Origin: Tritrichomonas musculus
Taxonomy: Eukaryota; Parabasalia; Tritrichomonadida; Tritrichomonadidae
Assembly (NCBI GenBank): GCA_039105265.1
Contig: JAPFFF010000024.1
Location: 434,001-498,000, forward strand
DNA length: 64,000 nt
Reading direction: 5' to 3'
Positions 32,701-40,849 of the stretch are shown piece by piece. The position numbers and the translations under genes were made by a program. The notes beneath the pieces were generated by a model. That model was not told the origin of the DNA and ran no database searches. It saw only the letters and a list, made by a program, of their open reading frames with translations. The number at the start of each line of letters is the position of its first letter. Position 1 is the stretch's first letter.

Positions 32701-33917
32701 TTTCGATTCAAGATTTGAATGTTAACTACATAAATAATGATGTTGATTCAAACATATATTCAAAAGAAGAGATTGGTTTTAATGGTTTCGGATCATCTGG
32801 AATCATCCCATTTAGATATAATTCATCTGAATTCGGTTTATCAAATATAAATAAAAATTACAAAACAAGTGCATGGGGCAATAATATATCAAATAGCTGG
32901 GAAACGCCATCCAATAAATCTAATAGGGAAATAGCTCCATTAGAGAGCACATTGATAAATGCAATAAATGCATATGAAAATGAAAAGGCTGAAATGATTA
33001 TTCATCATCAATCATTTGATCCAAATATATCGCAAATTACTGCTGCAATATTCACTGCTGCAGCCAAAAAGAATGTAAAAATATTCAATGTTTTATTATC
33101 ATTAATTAATAATGACGTTAATATTCGTTTTCAAAATGATGAAACTCTTCTTGTTTTTTCATCAAGATATGGTAGTTATGATATTATTAAAGAAATAATT
33201 AAAAATCCAAACTTTGATTCAACCAAGAGTGAAATCAATGCTGCATTTGTCCAATTATTACCAAAATTTTCTCTCTGGACTAATATGTTAGACTTTCTTC
33301 TTGAACATGACCAAAATCATCTTATTAACTTTTCACAGCTGTTACCTAATGGAAAATCTTATTTCACTGTTGATTCATTGAACAAGACATATAATATCGG
33401 AAGTGTTGTTTCATATTTATTGAGTCACGGAGCTGATCCAAATTTACCAGATAGATTTGGACTGTATCCACTTCAATTCGCAATTGAATCAAATAACTAT
33501 GCGTTTGCAACAGCATTACTTGATTCAAAAGAAATTGACCTTTCAAAGAAAATTAATTTTTCTGAAAAATATGACAAATATGTATTGACCAATGTCACTT
33601 CAACATATCTGCACCTCGCAATAAAGATGAAAAATCAAATATTCAAAAAAATTATTGAATTCAACCAAATTGATATAAATACTCCTGACAGCCGTGGAGA
33701 AACACCTTTGATGACAGCAGTAAGAAACAAAAACTATGACGCAATTAGATTTTTGTTTGAAAATAATAATTTAGATTATCTACATCGTAACAATAAAAAT
33801 AAAGACGCTTTTGATATCGCTCTTTCATATACTCGTCAACAAAGGCCAAAGACTAGAAATGAATATTTAAATACAATAATAGGATTTACCATAAAAAAAG
33901 ATATATCAAATGAATAG
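29703..33917 (+). CDS. Ankyrin-repeat protein with FG-like tandem repeats (continuation)
   Basis: The C-terminal 1,400 codons of the gene begun at 28276. A DUF3447-like entry (FIDYAAAYGSVNCFKYLLDN) is followed by fifteen 20-residue tandem repeats of the type TETAQSTKPQTSLSGFIFGN at about 30028-30920, then by many ankyrin repeats: GITPLMFAVENNNLEMIKLL, NQTALTIAVQNQLSEIVDFI, GETPLMTAVRNKNYDAIRFL. Between ankyrin blocks lies a second G/F/S/N-rich loop (NGFGSSGIIPF). Ankyrin proteins are protein-binding scaffolds. FGN and SGF words in the disordered repeats recall FG-nucleoporin sequence, which is inference. The Met at 29682 is not a likely start. Confidence 0.8.
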   Translation, partial: NYKVLRRDDVTGLQSYLSENSEQTVPFNIYESFIENGKTNFIDYAAAYGSVNCFKYLLDNDYKVTSITISYAVFGQNKEIIEKTDEILSKSKEENKNTQTLPLSNFNSGNSSRTQSTKPQISLSGFYSGKKGTIQSTKPQTSLSGFNSGNTETAQSTKPQTSLSGFIFGNTETTQSTKPQTSLSDINSGNTETAQSTKPQTSLSDINSGNTETSQSTKPQTSLSDINSGNTETAQSTKPQTSLSGFIFGNTETTQSTKPQTSLSDINSGNTETAQSTKPQTSLSGFIFRNTETTQSTKPQTSLSDINSGNTETAQSTKPQTSLSGFIFGNTETTQSTKPQTPFSGFSYGNKTDTQSTKPQISLFSFNFGNTTNTQRTKPQNSLSGFNSGNATDTQSTEPQAQSFSFVYEKILSNKLIRDFPIIPSIKKHNNELFQYILTSKNYETDIKKMLPIIFENNNISLFANLITDHFTLDSLTKTEISELITTAATSGYYTLTKLFFELIINPNNKKIDNQMLSVNFVDSISFGNISILELYASLNNKDVYFKDAIIFGIINEQFDIVKYSLMFPFIQQYHLSNEDTRDIIKISIYKKNTNIFDFLIDRLGTKIIIDDNPKDPDDSFLAYACAFGNVSAALKIIDLCKERKVRLDYTTPFIYAATQRFDDICKYMIEQKVLINFSQIINKRSDLAKMSKDIMVSLLNTANEEYKNMLLTNFLYEAINAFNIDLVEFLLEKNVPYEYALFKAVSVEDKKIVELVLKNDSSPSFINKISKNGTALSIAVKLKNIDIVKILLSISGIEPSINIDGETPLITAFSLFDIDIINLFFDFYGENIQAQIWQVNCSLKIVLNELYFNYAKYGSSAPSVIQKILEVKNIDYNYHINNYNLLTYACQTNQKDIAEKLLNFDDINTNIISNKHGITPLMFAVENNNLEMIKLLIQSGKVDINLRNYKNQTALTIAVQNQLSEIVDFIINDNSFDPKKSNIDYAFFLSTKKISKQLISIQDLNVNYINNDVDSNIYSKEEIGFNGFGSSGIIPFRYNSSEFGLSNINKNYKTSAWGNNISNSWETPSNKSNREIAPLESTLINAINAYENEKAEMIIHHQSFDPNISQITAAIFTAAAKKNVKIFNVLLSLINNDVNIRFQNDETLLVFSSRYGSYDIIKEIIKNPNFDSTKSEINAAFVQLLPKFSLWTNMLDFLLEHDQNHLINFSQLLPNGKSYFTVDSLNKTYNIGSVVSYLLSHGADPNLPDRFGLYPLQFAIESNNYAFATALLDSKEIDLSKKINFSEKYDKYVLTNVTSTYLHLAIKMKNQIFKKIIEFNQIDINTPDSRGETPLMTAVRNKNYDAIRFLFENNNLDYLHRNNKNKDAFDIALSYTRQQRPKTRNEYLNTIIGFTIKKDISNE
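30028..30920 (+). repeat. 60-bp coding tandem repeat, about fifteen units
   Basis: The period is exactly 60 bp. The inner units are nearly identical and alternate between two types (SGFIFGN and SDINSGN); the outer units at both ends are more diverged. This gradient is typical of expansion by unequal exchange in the middle of an array. Confidence 0.95.
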
Positions 33918-34043
33918 TTAAAAAGTTTTATAATAAAAACTTTGCTCAATTGATAAACAGTTGTTTTTTATAAATATATATTTTTAATAAAGATACAAAT
34001 CAAATAAGTTAATTATTTGGCTTGTGAAAGCTTATTTTTTTGT

Positions 34044-35129
34044 ATATAGTATCAAGATATAGTCTAACTCTATTCAATTAAGTCCAGCTCAATTGAATTT
34101 TTTTGAATATAATTTATTCAATTATTTGAATATATATTGAAAAATCTAGTTTTTTCATAAAAAATATAGAATAAAATTCAATTAAAGATGACTAATAAAA
34201 TGCAATTTATTTATGAAACGCTTTCCAATATTTATCATATTGATTAGCTAGAGCCAAACCTTTTAAATAACATCAAAAAGATTCAAAATCATTTAATTTT
34301 TTTTTAAAAAAAATTGATTTTTCTTTATTTAATTATACTTTGTTTTGATAATTGAATACTTTTAAATAAATTATTAATTGATTTAGTGTTAATAAAACCC
34401 TACTATAACCAAATCTTGAGTGTATGATAGTTCCTATCCTTTGAGGCATCTTTCAATAGTAAATCCCATTTTGTCCATTTAAAATTTTAATTGGAATACC
34501 ATTCCTATAAATTTGAATACAGCCCAACAGTTCGGTTGAGAACACATTAGACGCTAAGCTTGATAAATTTTCAATATTTGAATTGCTGTAAGTGATATGT
34601 AGCATTGTTTATTGAATGTAACGCAGATAAGATTGGTTGCCGAGGAAACATTTTGGAAACTGCCATTTATGTCTTGTTAGTAGAACGCAAAATTAAAAAT
34701 ATTGGGCAGGGATATTTATTGAAAGAGAGATTGTGCCTCAGCTTTTTGAGAGAACTAATAGAAAAAAATAAGAAGAAAATGTAGAATAATATTTACTGAG
34801 ACTATTCATGTTAAAAAAAATGCATCTTTTTATGTTACAAAATTTTTACCGATCCTTCCTTTTGATGTAAGTCTCGGTAAAAATTATGTAAAAATATAAA
34901 AAGATGCATCAATTTTTTTATTTACATAAATATTCTCAAAATATTATTCTCCATTTTTCTCCTATTTTTTCTTTCAATTAGTTCTCTCAAAAAGCTGAGG
35001 CACAATCTCTCTTGCAAAATTGGGCAGGGATATTCAATTTTTTATTTTGCCTTAATAAATTCACCTTTTTTTAGAAAATTCAATTGAGCTATACATTTTG
35101 AACTTTCTTAGAAAATTGAAAGTTTAATC

Positions 35130-35163
<34 letters not shown>

Positions 35164-35239
35164 ATAAAAAATTCTTTAAATTTTTTCTATTGAGCTGGAC
35201 TTAATTGAATAGAGCTGGACTTAATCTTGATACTATATC
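34044..35239. mobile_element. Outer inverted-repeat element, about 1.2 kb
   Basis: About 60-bp imperfect ends share ATATAGTATCAAGAT and CTATTCAATTAAGTCCAGCT in inverted orientation. No coding capacity was seen. A second foldback element lies inside. Confidence 0.7.
34723..35013. mobile_element. Inner foldback element with 16-bp flanking direct repeat
   Basis: The two halves pair along most of the 291 bp, starting with AAGAGAGATTGTGCCTCAGC. ATTGGGCAGGGATATT is present on both sides (34701-34716 and 35019-35034), as expected for a target-site duplication. Confidence 0.8.
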
Positions 35240-35304
35240 AGAAAAAGTTTGAATTTGAATGAATGTCAGATTTGAAATTCAGAACTTTATTTTTTATATA
35301 AAAA

Positions 35305-35729
35305 ATGCATGCTGAAGAGTATGCCAAAATTCATGATGACTGCATCAATAAATGGAAAGAGATGAAAAATGATCACAAGTATAGATATCTCATTCTTAAT
35401 TTCACTGAAAATTTTGAATATATTATCGTTGAAAAAGCAGCATCTATTGATAAAACATTTGATGATTTAATTAACGATCTTCCTCTAAAAGACGTTCGTT
35501 ATGCACTTTTTGATAATGAATATGTTAATGATGATAAATTAAAGCAACATCAATTAATATTAGTCGTTTGGGGCCCCGATGAAGCTTCAGTTCGAAAAAA
35601 ATGTTCTTTGCACAAGCATTATTTAAAGTTAGGAGAAGCTTTGCTGGTATTAAAATGGAAATTCAACCAACACAAATTTCAGATTTTTGCACAAAAGACT
35701 TATATAATAGAGCTATTTATAGATTTTAA
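35305..35729 (+). CDS. ADF/cofilin-family actin-binding protein, frameshifted
   Basis: Actin-depolymerising factors bind actin and sever or depolymerise filaments in the cytoplasm. The frame shows the family pattern in order: DDCINKWKEMKNDHKYRYLI, FEYIIVEKAA, FDDLINDLPLKDVRYALFDN, then LILVVWGPDEASVRKK. After the A7 run at 35595-35601 the open frame loses the family match. The +2 frame then gives the expected C-terminal helix (LFKVRRSFAGIKMEIQ) and stops at 35727-35729. One A is missing relative to a typical cofilin of about 142 residues. The unbroken frame reads through to 35772 with a non-family tail. This is either a real disabling deletion or a homopolymer sequencing error. Confidence 0.85.
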
Positions 35730-35805
35730 TAAATGGATACGCTTTGTTAGTTTTGGTTCTATCATTCTATAAAATTTTTATCTTTGTACAAAAAAGTAAA
35801 AAAAA

Positions 35806-35887
35806 CGACACGAACCAGATTCGAACTGATGAGGGATAAACCCATGGGGACTCAAATCCCACGCCTTAACCACTCGGCCATCGTGCC
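35806..35887 (-). tRNA. tRNA-Ser(UGA)
   Basis: An 82-nt type II tRNA. The seven-pair acceptor stem is GGCACGA with TCGTGTC, with one G-U pair. The D-arm is GCC-GAGTGGTTAA-GGC, the anticodon loop is TTTGAGT with anticodon TGA, the long variable arm is GGG-TTTAT-CCC, the T-loop is TTCGAAT and the discriminator is G. Internal pol III boxes are intact (TGGCCGAGTGG and AGTTCGAATCT). A run of eight T follows directly as terminator. One A-C mismatch closes the anticodon stem. Confidence 0.92.
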
Positions 35888-36136
35888 TTCCATTTATTTC
35901 AAAAAAATTTTATCACTTGTCGCAATTTTGTATTTCTCTTTTATTCATATTTCTTTTCTAGTATTGCATTTATTTATATTATCTGAGTTAATAAAGAGTT
36001 TCGCTTTAGCAAATCAATTAGTTCATATAAAAATGTTTTCTTATAAATAAAAGAAAAAACAATGCTTCAAATTAATAAAATAATATGTCCATTTTATTGT
36101 TTATAATTTATAAGTAGAATAAACATTTTTTTTTTT

Positions 36137-37591
36137 TTAAAAAGAACTTTTCTTCCTTAAAGGTGCATTTATATGTGGAATAGGTGATGTTCCTACTTTA
36201 GTGATTTTTCCTTGTTCATTGTTCATCATGTTTGTAAGAGGTAAAGTCATTTTTGGAACAACCAACGATGCTCTATTTGCTTTGTATTGGATTCCTGTAT
36301 TGAATGAGATCCTTCTTTGACTAAAGATTGCTCTGAAGTTCATAGGACAGCATTTTATTGATTTGATATCTTCTGAATCGAAACTTTCGAATTTTACTTT
36401 TGGTGATAGAGAAGAGAAATTTTTTTGTGCAGATGATTCGTCAAAGGCCTCTACTTTGTAATAGTTTGCATCATATTTGTGCAATCTGTAAATTGGCATG
36501 AATCTAATAGGTTCAACAATTTCTCTATCTTGATAAATTTTAATAATTCCACACATGTTTCCCATTTCATGGTTGTAGGAAGAAGAAGAAAATATTGTTA
36601 TAATTTTTTCATTGAACATGCTGAGAATTCCGTTATTGACACATTCATGACCACGCAAAACACGGATCAAACCGTTACTTTTAAGAAATTTAACAAGTGT
36701 TGTACCATTGAATAATTTACCACAACCACGAGGGTTGATTTCAAATTCTTGCTTCAATGAATCAGATGGATCTCCCCACAATAAATCTGCCAAAAGCTCA
36801 TTGGATTCATGATCATGAATTGGCCTTTCAATAGATTTTTCAATTTTTTCTATTTTGTCTAAATGCGGCGAAAGGCCTCCATGGATACAAAAAGTATTTT
36901 TATTGATCAGTGCTGCTAGAGGAAGATATGAGAAAGCTTCGACAAAGGATTGATAAAGTTTTTCAGTATATTTATAGCAATTGATATTTATATGATTTTC
37001 AAAGTATTTGTCGCATAAAATTTCTGTTGGAATCAGATTTTCATGCTCTTCCATCATCTTGTATTTATTTTTTGGCCGAATTATTGACGGAAAGTCATTA
37101 TCGAAATTAAGATCTTTGGTTCTGTTTGGATTGTGATAGTTGAGGATTTCATTTTTAAATCCATATTGAGAACATAAAGCATCAAATTCATGATTTCCTC
37201 TGATAAGGAAAAATTTTTCTGGAAATTCAATTTTTAATGCAAACAATAAAGTGATGCATTCAAGTGAAAATTCACCACGATCAACATAATCACCTAAAAA
37301 AAGTACTTTTGATGGACTTGATTCAATATAATTTAAAATTCTAAGTAAATCATGAAAACTCCCGTGAATGTCTCCAACAACATATACATCACCATCAATT
37401 TTAAGGATATTATCTTCATTTTCAAAGATTTTTTCAGCATCTAAGCATAAATTGATTAATAAATCTTGGTCAAAAGATGGGATTGGACATGAGTTTTCAA
37501 ATTGATTATTGCCGACATGAAGAAGTTCATCAATTGGAAGATTAATAAGAGGAGAATATGAAGAAAAAATGTAGGATGAATGTTGAGTCAT
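36137..37591 (-). CDS. PP1-like serine/threonine protein phosphatase
   Basis: A metallophosphatase with all core motifs of the PPP family in order: GDIHG near residue 70, GDYVDRG near 98, RGNHE near 130, then NTFCIHGGLSP, LLWGDPSD, RGCGKLF and VLRGHE. These supply the two-metal centre that removes phosphate from Ser and Thr. The last part of the core (FSSSSYNH) replaces the usual FSAPNYC. An extended C-terminal tail of over 120 residues, and an insertion after RGNHE rich in N, D and E, set it apart from ordinary PP1. I start at the internal ATG 37591 (MTQHSS), which has TCAGAAA just upstream; the longer frame adds 17 residues. Trichomonads carry many such divergent copies. Confidence 0.9.
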   Translation of the reverse strand: MTQHSSYIFSSYSPLINLPIDELLHVGNNQFENSCPIPSFDQDLLINLCLDAEKIFENEDNILKIDGDVYVVGDIHGSFHDLLRILNYIESSPSKVLFLGDYVDRGEFSLECITLLFALKIEFPEKFFLIRGNHEFDALCSQYGFKNEILNYHNPNRTKDLNFDNDFPSIIRPKNKYKMMEEHENLIPTEILCDKYFENHININCYKYTEKLYQSFVEAFSYLPLAALINKNTFCIHGGLSPHLDKIEKIEKSIERPIHDHESNELLADLLWGDPSDSLKQEFEINPRGCGKLFNGTTLVKFLKSNGLIRVLRGHECVNNGILSMFNEKIITIFSSSSYNHEMGNMCGIIKIYQDREIVEPIRFMPIYRLHKYDANYYKVEAFDESSAQKNFSSLSPKVKFESFDSEDIKSIKCCPMNFRAIFSQRRISFNTGIQYKANRASLVVPKMTLPLTNMMNNEQGKITKVGTSPIPHINAPLRKKSSF

Positions 37592-37649
37592 CTTTTCTGA
37601 AAATTTTATGGTTTTTAAAATTTTGAATACAATTGTATTCAATTTGATA

Positions 37650-38860
37650 AATTTTTATAATTAAAAATGAGAGAATTATTTTTTTTGAGCATTGAAAAAT
37701 TGAACATAGTTTTTTAGAGGAGCAAAAAATAACGTATTTTTTATTTAAATAAAAAATACAGTATTAACCCCCCCCCCCCCCCCGCTGTTTCATTTTTTGA
37801 GATATTTTCAAAACTTGAAAATAATTTCTTTATTGCAGATATGAGTTGAATAAATTATTATTAAGGACCAAATGTTGATGATGATGGAGAAAAAAAAAAA
37901 AAAAAAAAAATATAATATTCATTTTGAGAATTTCATTTATTTATTTGAATTTATTTTAATAAATACTATTTTTATCGTATCTTATCATCATATTGCATGA
38001 TACTATTAACTTTTAGAGATCAATTGCCATAATATACATATCTTTTGCCTTTTTAATAAAATATACAATGATATATTATTCGATAATATTCTATATCTTT
38101 AAATATAAATATTTATGATATATGTTTATGATAAATTATTTTATTAATTAAAATAAAGTAATTTTATATTTTTAGAAAAATAATTCGTTTTTTCGGGGAG
38201 GTTACACAAATATTCTGAGAATAAAACTTTTTTTCAAATCTTATAAAGGGAGCAGTTTGAATGTATTTTTGGAGCTTATAATCAAATAAAAAAGATTATA
38301 TTTTATTGAATTATATTATAATTAATTTATAAAATATATTTATATTTTTAAAAAAGTATTTTATTTATATTTACTAAGATAATTGCAATTTTAAATTGAA
38401 CGATTATTTTAATTTTCAATGGTGTAAATAGCAATTTTACTGAAATATAAATCAATTGAAAAATAATAAAATACATTTTTCTTGATGTATTTAAATTTAA
38501 ATGCTTTTATTAGTGTTATAAATAATATTAAAGTAGCTAAAATGCCATAATTAATGATATATACCAAAAATATCAAAAAAAAAGAGATATTTTTTGCCCC
38601 CAACGGTTAAGGTCAATATTGACCCTGTATCGTACTTCAGAAAAAATCGGCGAGAACTTTTTTGCACTTTTGTGAAAAATACCATGAGTTATACGCCAAA
38701 AAATGTAGGTAAAATATAAGAATTCAACGAGTACATAATTTTTCAAAGGACCCGTAAAAACAAGGATTTTGTAGACCTATGTAGTCATTTAATTTTAAAG
38801 TTTAACAAAAATCATTATTTTTTAATAGATATTGGAATGAATCTCTAAAACTTGTTTTTA
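37650..38860. other. AT-rich intergenic DNA with C16 and A19 tracts
   Basis: No gene is supported. A run of 16 C at 37768-37783 lies upstream of the phosphatase gene, and a run of about 19 A lies at 37891-37909. A palindrome, GGTCAATATTGACC, is at about 38611. Confidence 0.7.
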
Positions 38861-38865
38861 AATTA

Positions 38866-39103
38866 TTAAGGTACAAATCCAGTACGTTTAGTAACCCCAA
38901 TTTTTTTTGACATTCTCAAAGAATAAGATGACATGTTAAATAAAAAACGATTATTTCCATTATGAATTCATAATGTTTATTTAAATTGTAAAATAAGTGT
39001 CAAAAACAAACCTAGTCAATTTAAACTTTTTCAGAGACATGCAACTATTCAAATAATAAACGTTCTTCTAATCAAAAAATAACGTACTGGATTTGTACCT
39101 TAA
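38866..39103. mobile_element. MITE, 238 bp, 23-bp perfect terminal inverted repeats
   Basis: The ends read TTAAGGTACAAATCCAGTAC plus GTT and their exact complement. The interior is noncoding. The terminal TTAA could be a target site. A related end word (CCAGTACGTTTT) recurs at about 49200. Confidence 0.8.
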
Positions 39104-39323
39104 AATATTATATTTTGTTAAATATGTTTGCAACTAATAAAATGAATTATATTTTTTTATTATGAATTTGAACTTCCCTGATTTTATTGAGCATGAAAAG
39201 ATAAAAATTGATATTCCAAAATAAAAAGTTATTATACTTGTTTTTTTTCTTGAAGGATGTGAATAAAATTGTTTCAAATGATCTTGCCAATTCTATTTCC
39301 CATATAAACCATTCAAATTTTCT

Positions 39324-39939
39324 AAAGTCGAATTCAAAAAGCTTGGGACAAACTTTTTAAATATATACTGAAAAGTATTCAATTTTGTCCCAGCATGAAT
39401 GATTTTTTTTGTGAGATATATTGAAAAAAATTGAATTGCTAAATGGGAAAAAAATATTAAAACAAAGAAAAAAAGAATCATTTTTATATAAAAACATATA
39501 TTTTTGCATATGGTTAATGTTGTATCTATCATTAATCTATATTTTGTAAGGAAAAAATCCTCAAAAAAATTCAATTTACCTAATCTTTGGTGAAAATTAT
39601 CATAGATCTTTGCACAAATTCGCTAGAAAACGCATTGCAAAGCCTGCAATGACATTAAAATAGAATTTCTTTTGTAAACACTTGCTCAAATACTATTTTT
39701 TGATCATGAATTTACATAATAGTTGATGATCATCGATTTTTAAGTATTGTGCTGTAAATTGAAAGTTCAGTAATATATGTTTTGGCTCGTATTGGAAACA
39801 TTTTTTCATTATTGATTGGAATTTTAGTGAATATAACTCAATAAATAAAGAAAAAAAAATAATTGAAAAGAAGATTGTGTTTTTCACTTTTATCAGAATT
39901 TAATTGAGAAGTTGTCCCAAGCTTTTTGAATTCGACTTT
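39324..39939. mobile_element. MITE, 616 bp, 28-bp perfect terminal inverted repeats
   Basis: The ends begin AAAGTCGAATTCAAAAAGCT and include TTGGGACAA; the complement closes the element at 39939. The frames inside are short and AT-driven, not genes. Confidence 0.85.
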
Positions 39940-40036
39940 AATATTTTTTTGAGCACGTATTTTTAATTTTTAATAATAGTTATTAATGTAAAAAGCAGAA
40001 AAAGGATAAGTATATCTTTTTTAGACATCTTTTTCT

Positions 40037-40675
40037 TTATACAACATAGAATCTTGGATCAAATGGCAAATCTTTGCATGGTGGTAATAATATTTTTTGC
40101 TGTTTTAGATCTAGATCGTTTGAAAAACTTTTATTTGCATCCATCTGAATATCATTTTCATTTGTTAAAAAATCTGATAACTTACCAAGCTGACTTAGAG
40201 AATAAATATAGTTTTCAATTTGACTATTTGGTGCAAAAGATTCAGATGAATCAATTACTTGATTATTATATTCTATCTGCCATTCTGGCATAATCCTTGC
40301 TATATTAAAACTTATTCGTTTTAATAATTGGCGATATCTGTTTCTTACATTAACTGGAGTTCTCTCTGGGAAGTAATGAGCCAATTTTGCCCATTGTTTT
40401 CCAAACTTTGTAAAAAGTCTTAATAATTGAATATCTTCATCATGAGTCCATTTTGAGGTATTATTTTTGGGACTCAGATAATTGTTCCATCTCTCTCGGC
40501 ACTGGCGTGAATTTCTATCTCGAAATTTACTGGCTATTAATGACCAAGATTTGGTTCCATATTGTGAAACTAGTTTTCTAAGCTTGTTATCATCATCAGT
40601 TGAAAATTTGGACTTCGTTGTTTTCAGCTTTGATATAGGAGTATTGATTGTATCATAATAACCTATAAAATTCAT
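40037..40675 (-). CDS. R2R3 Myb DNA-binding protein
   Basis: Two Myb repeats at residues about 22-72 and 73-122: STDDDNKLRKLVSQYGTKSW then SLIASKFRDRNSRQCRERW, and WTHDEDIQLLRLFTKFGKQW then AKLAHYFPERTPVNVRNRY. Regularly spaced tryptophans, with F or Y at some places, form the helix-turn-helix cores that contact DNA. The 90-residue C-terminal tail has no domain and may be regulatory. Trichomonad Myb proteins of this size are nuclear transcription factors, some of which bind core-promoter elements; no target can be named here. The start is supported by TCATTTATT twelve bases upstream. Confidence 0.9.
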   Translation of the reverse strand: MNFIGYYDTINTPISKLKTTKSKFSTDDDNKLRKLVSQYGTKSWSLIASKFRDRNSRQCRERWNNYLSPKNNTSKWTHDEDIQLLRLFTKFGKQWAKLAHYFPERTPVNVRNRYRQLLKRISFNIARIMPEWQIEYNNQVIDSSESFAPNSQIENYIYSLSQLGKLSDFLTNENDIQMDANKSFSNDLDLKQQKILLPPCKDLPFDPRFYVV

Positions 40676-40680
40676 GGAAA

Positions 40681-40689
40681 AATAAATGA
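40681..40689 (-). promoter_or_regulatory. TCATTTATT initiator element of the Myb gene
   Basis: It fits the trichomonad initiator pattern, with the presumed +1 A 12 bases before the start codon. Confidence 0.6.
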
Positions 40690-40849
40690 CAGACTAAATA
40701 ATTCACATATAATACAAAATTGAAAGAAAAGTCAACAAATATGCTTGGATATAATATTCTGTATACAATATATAGCATATATAAGAATAAAAAAAGAATG
40801 TATATATATATATATTTGTAATATTTCTTTTGAATCATAAGATATTTAT

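Noticed and set aside
35784-36050. 88-codon frame
   Set aside because: It runs through the tRNA-Ser gene on the other strand; no conserved protein features.
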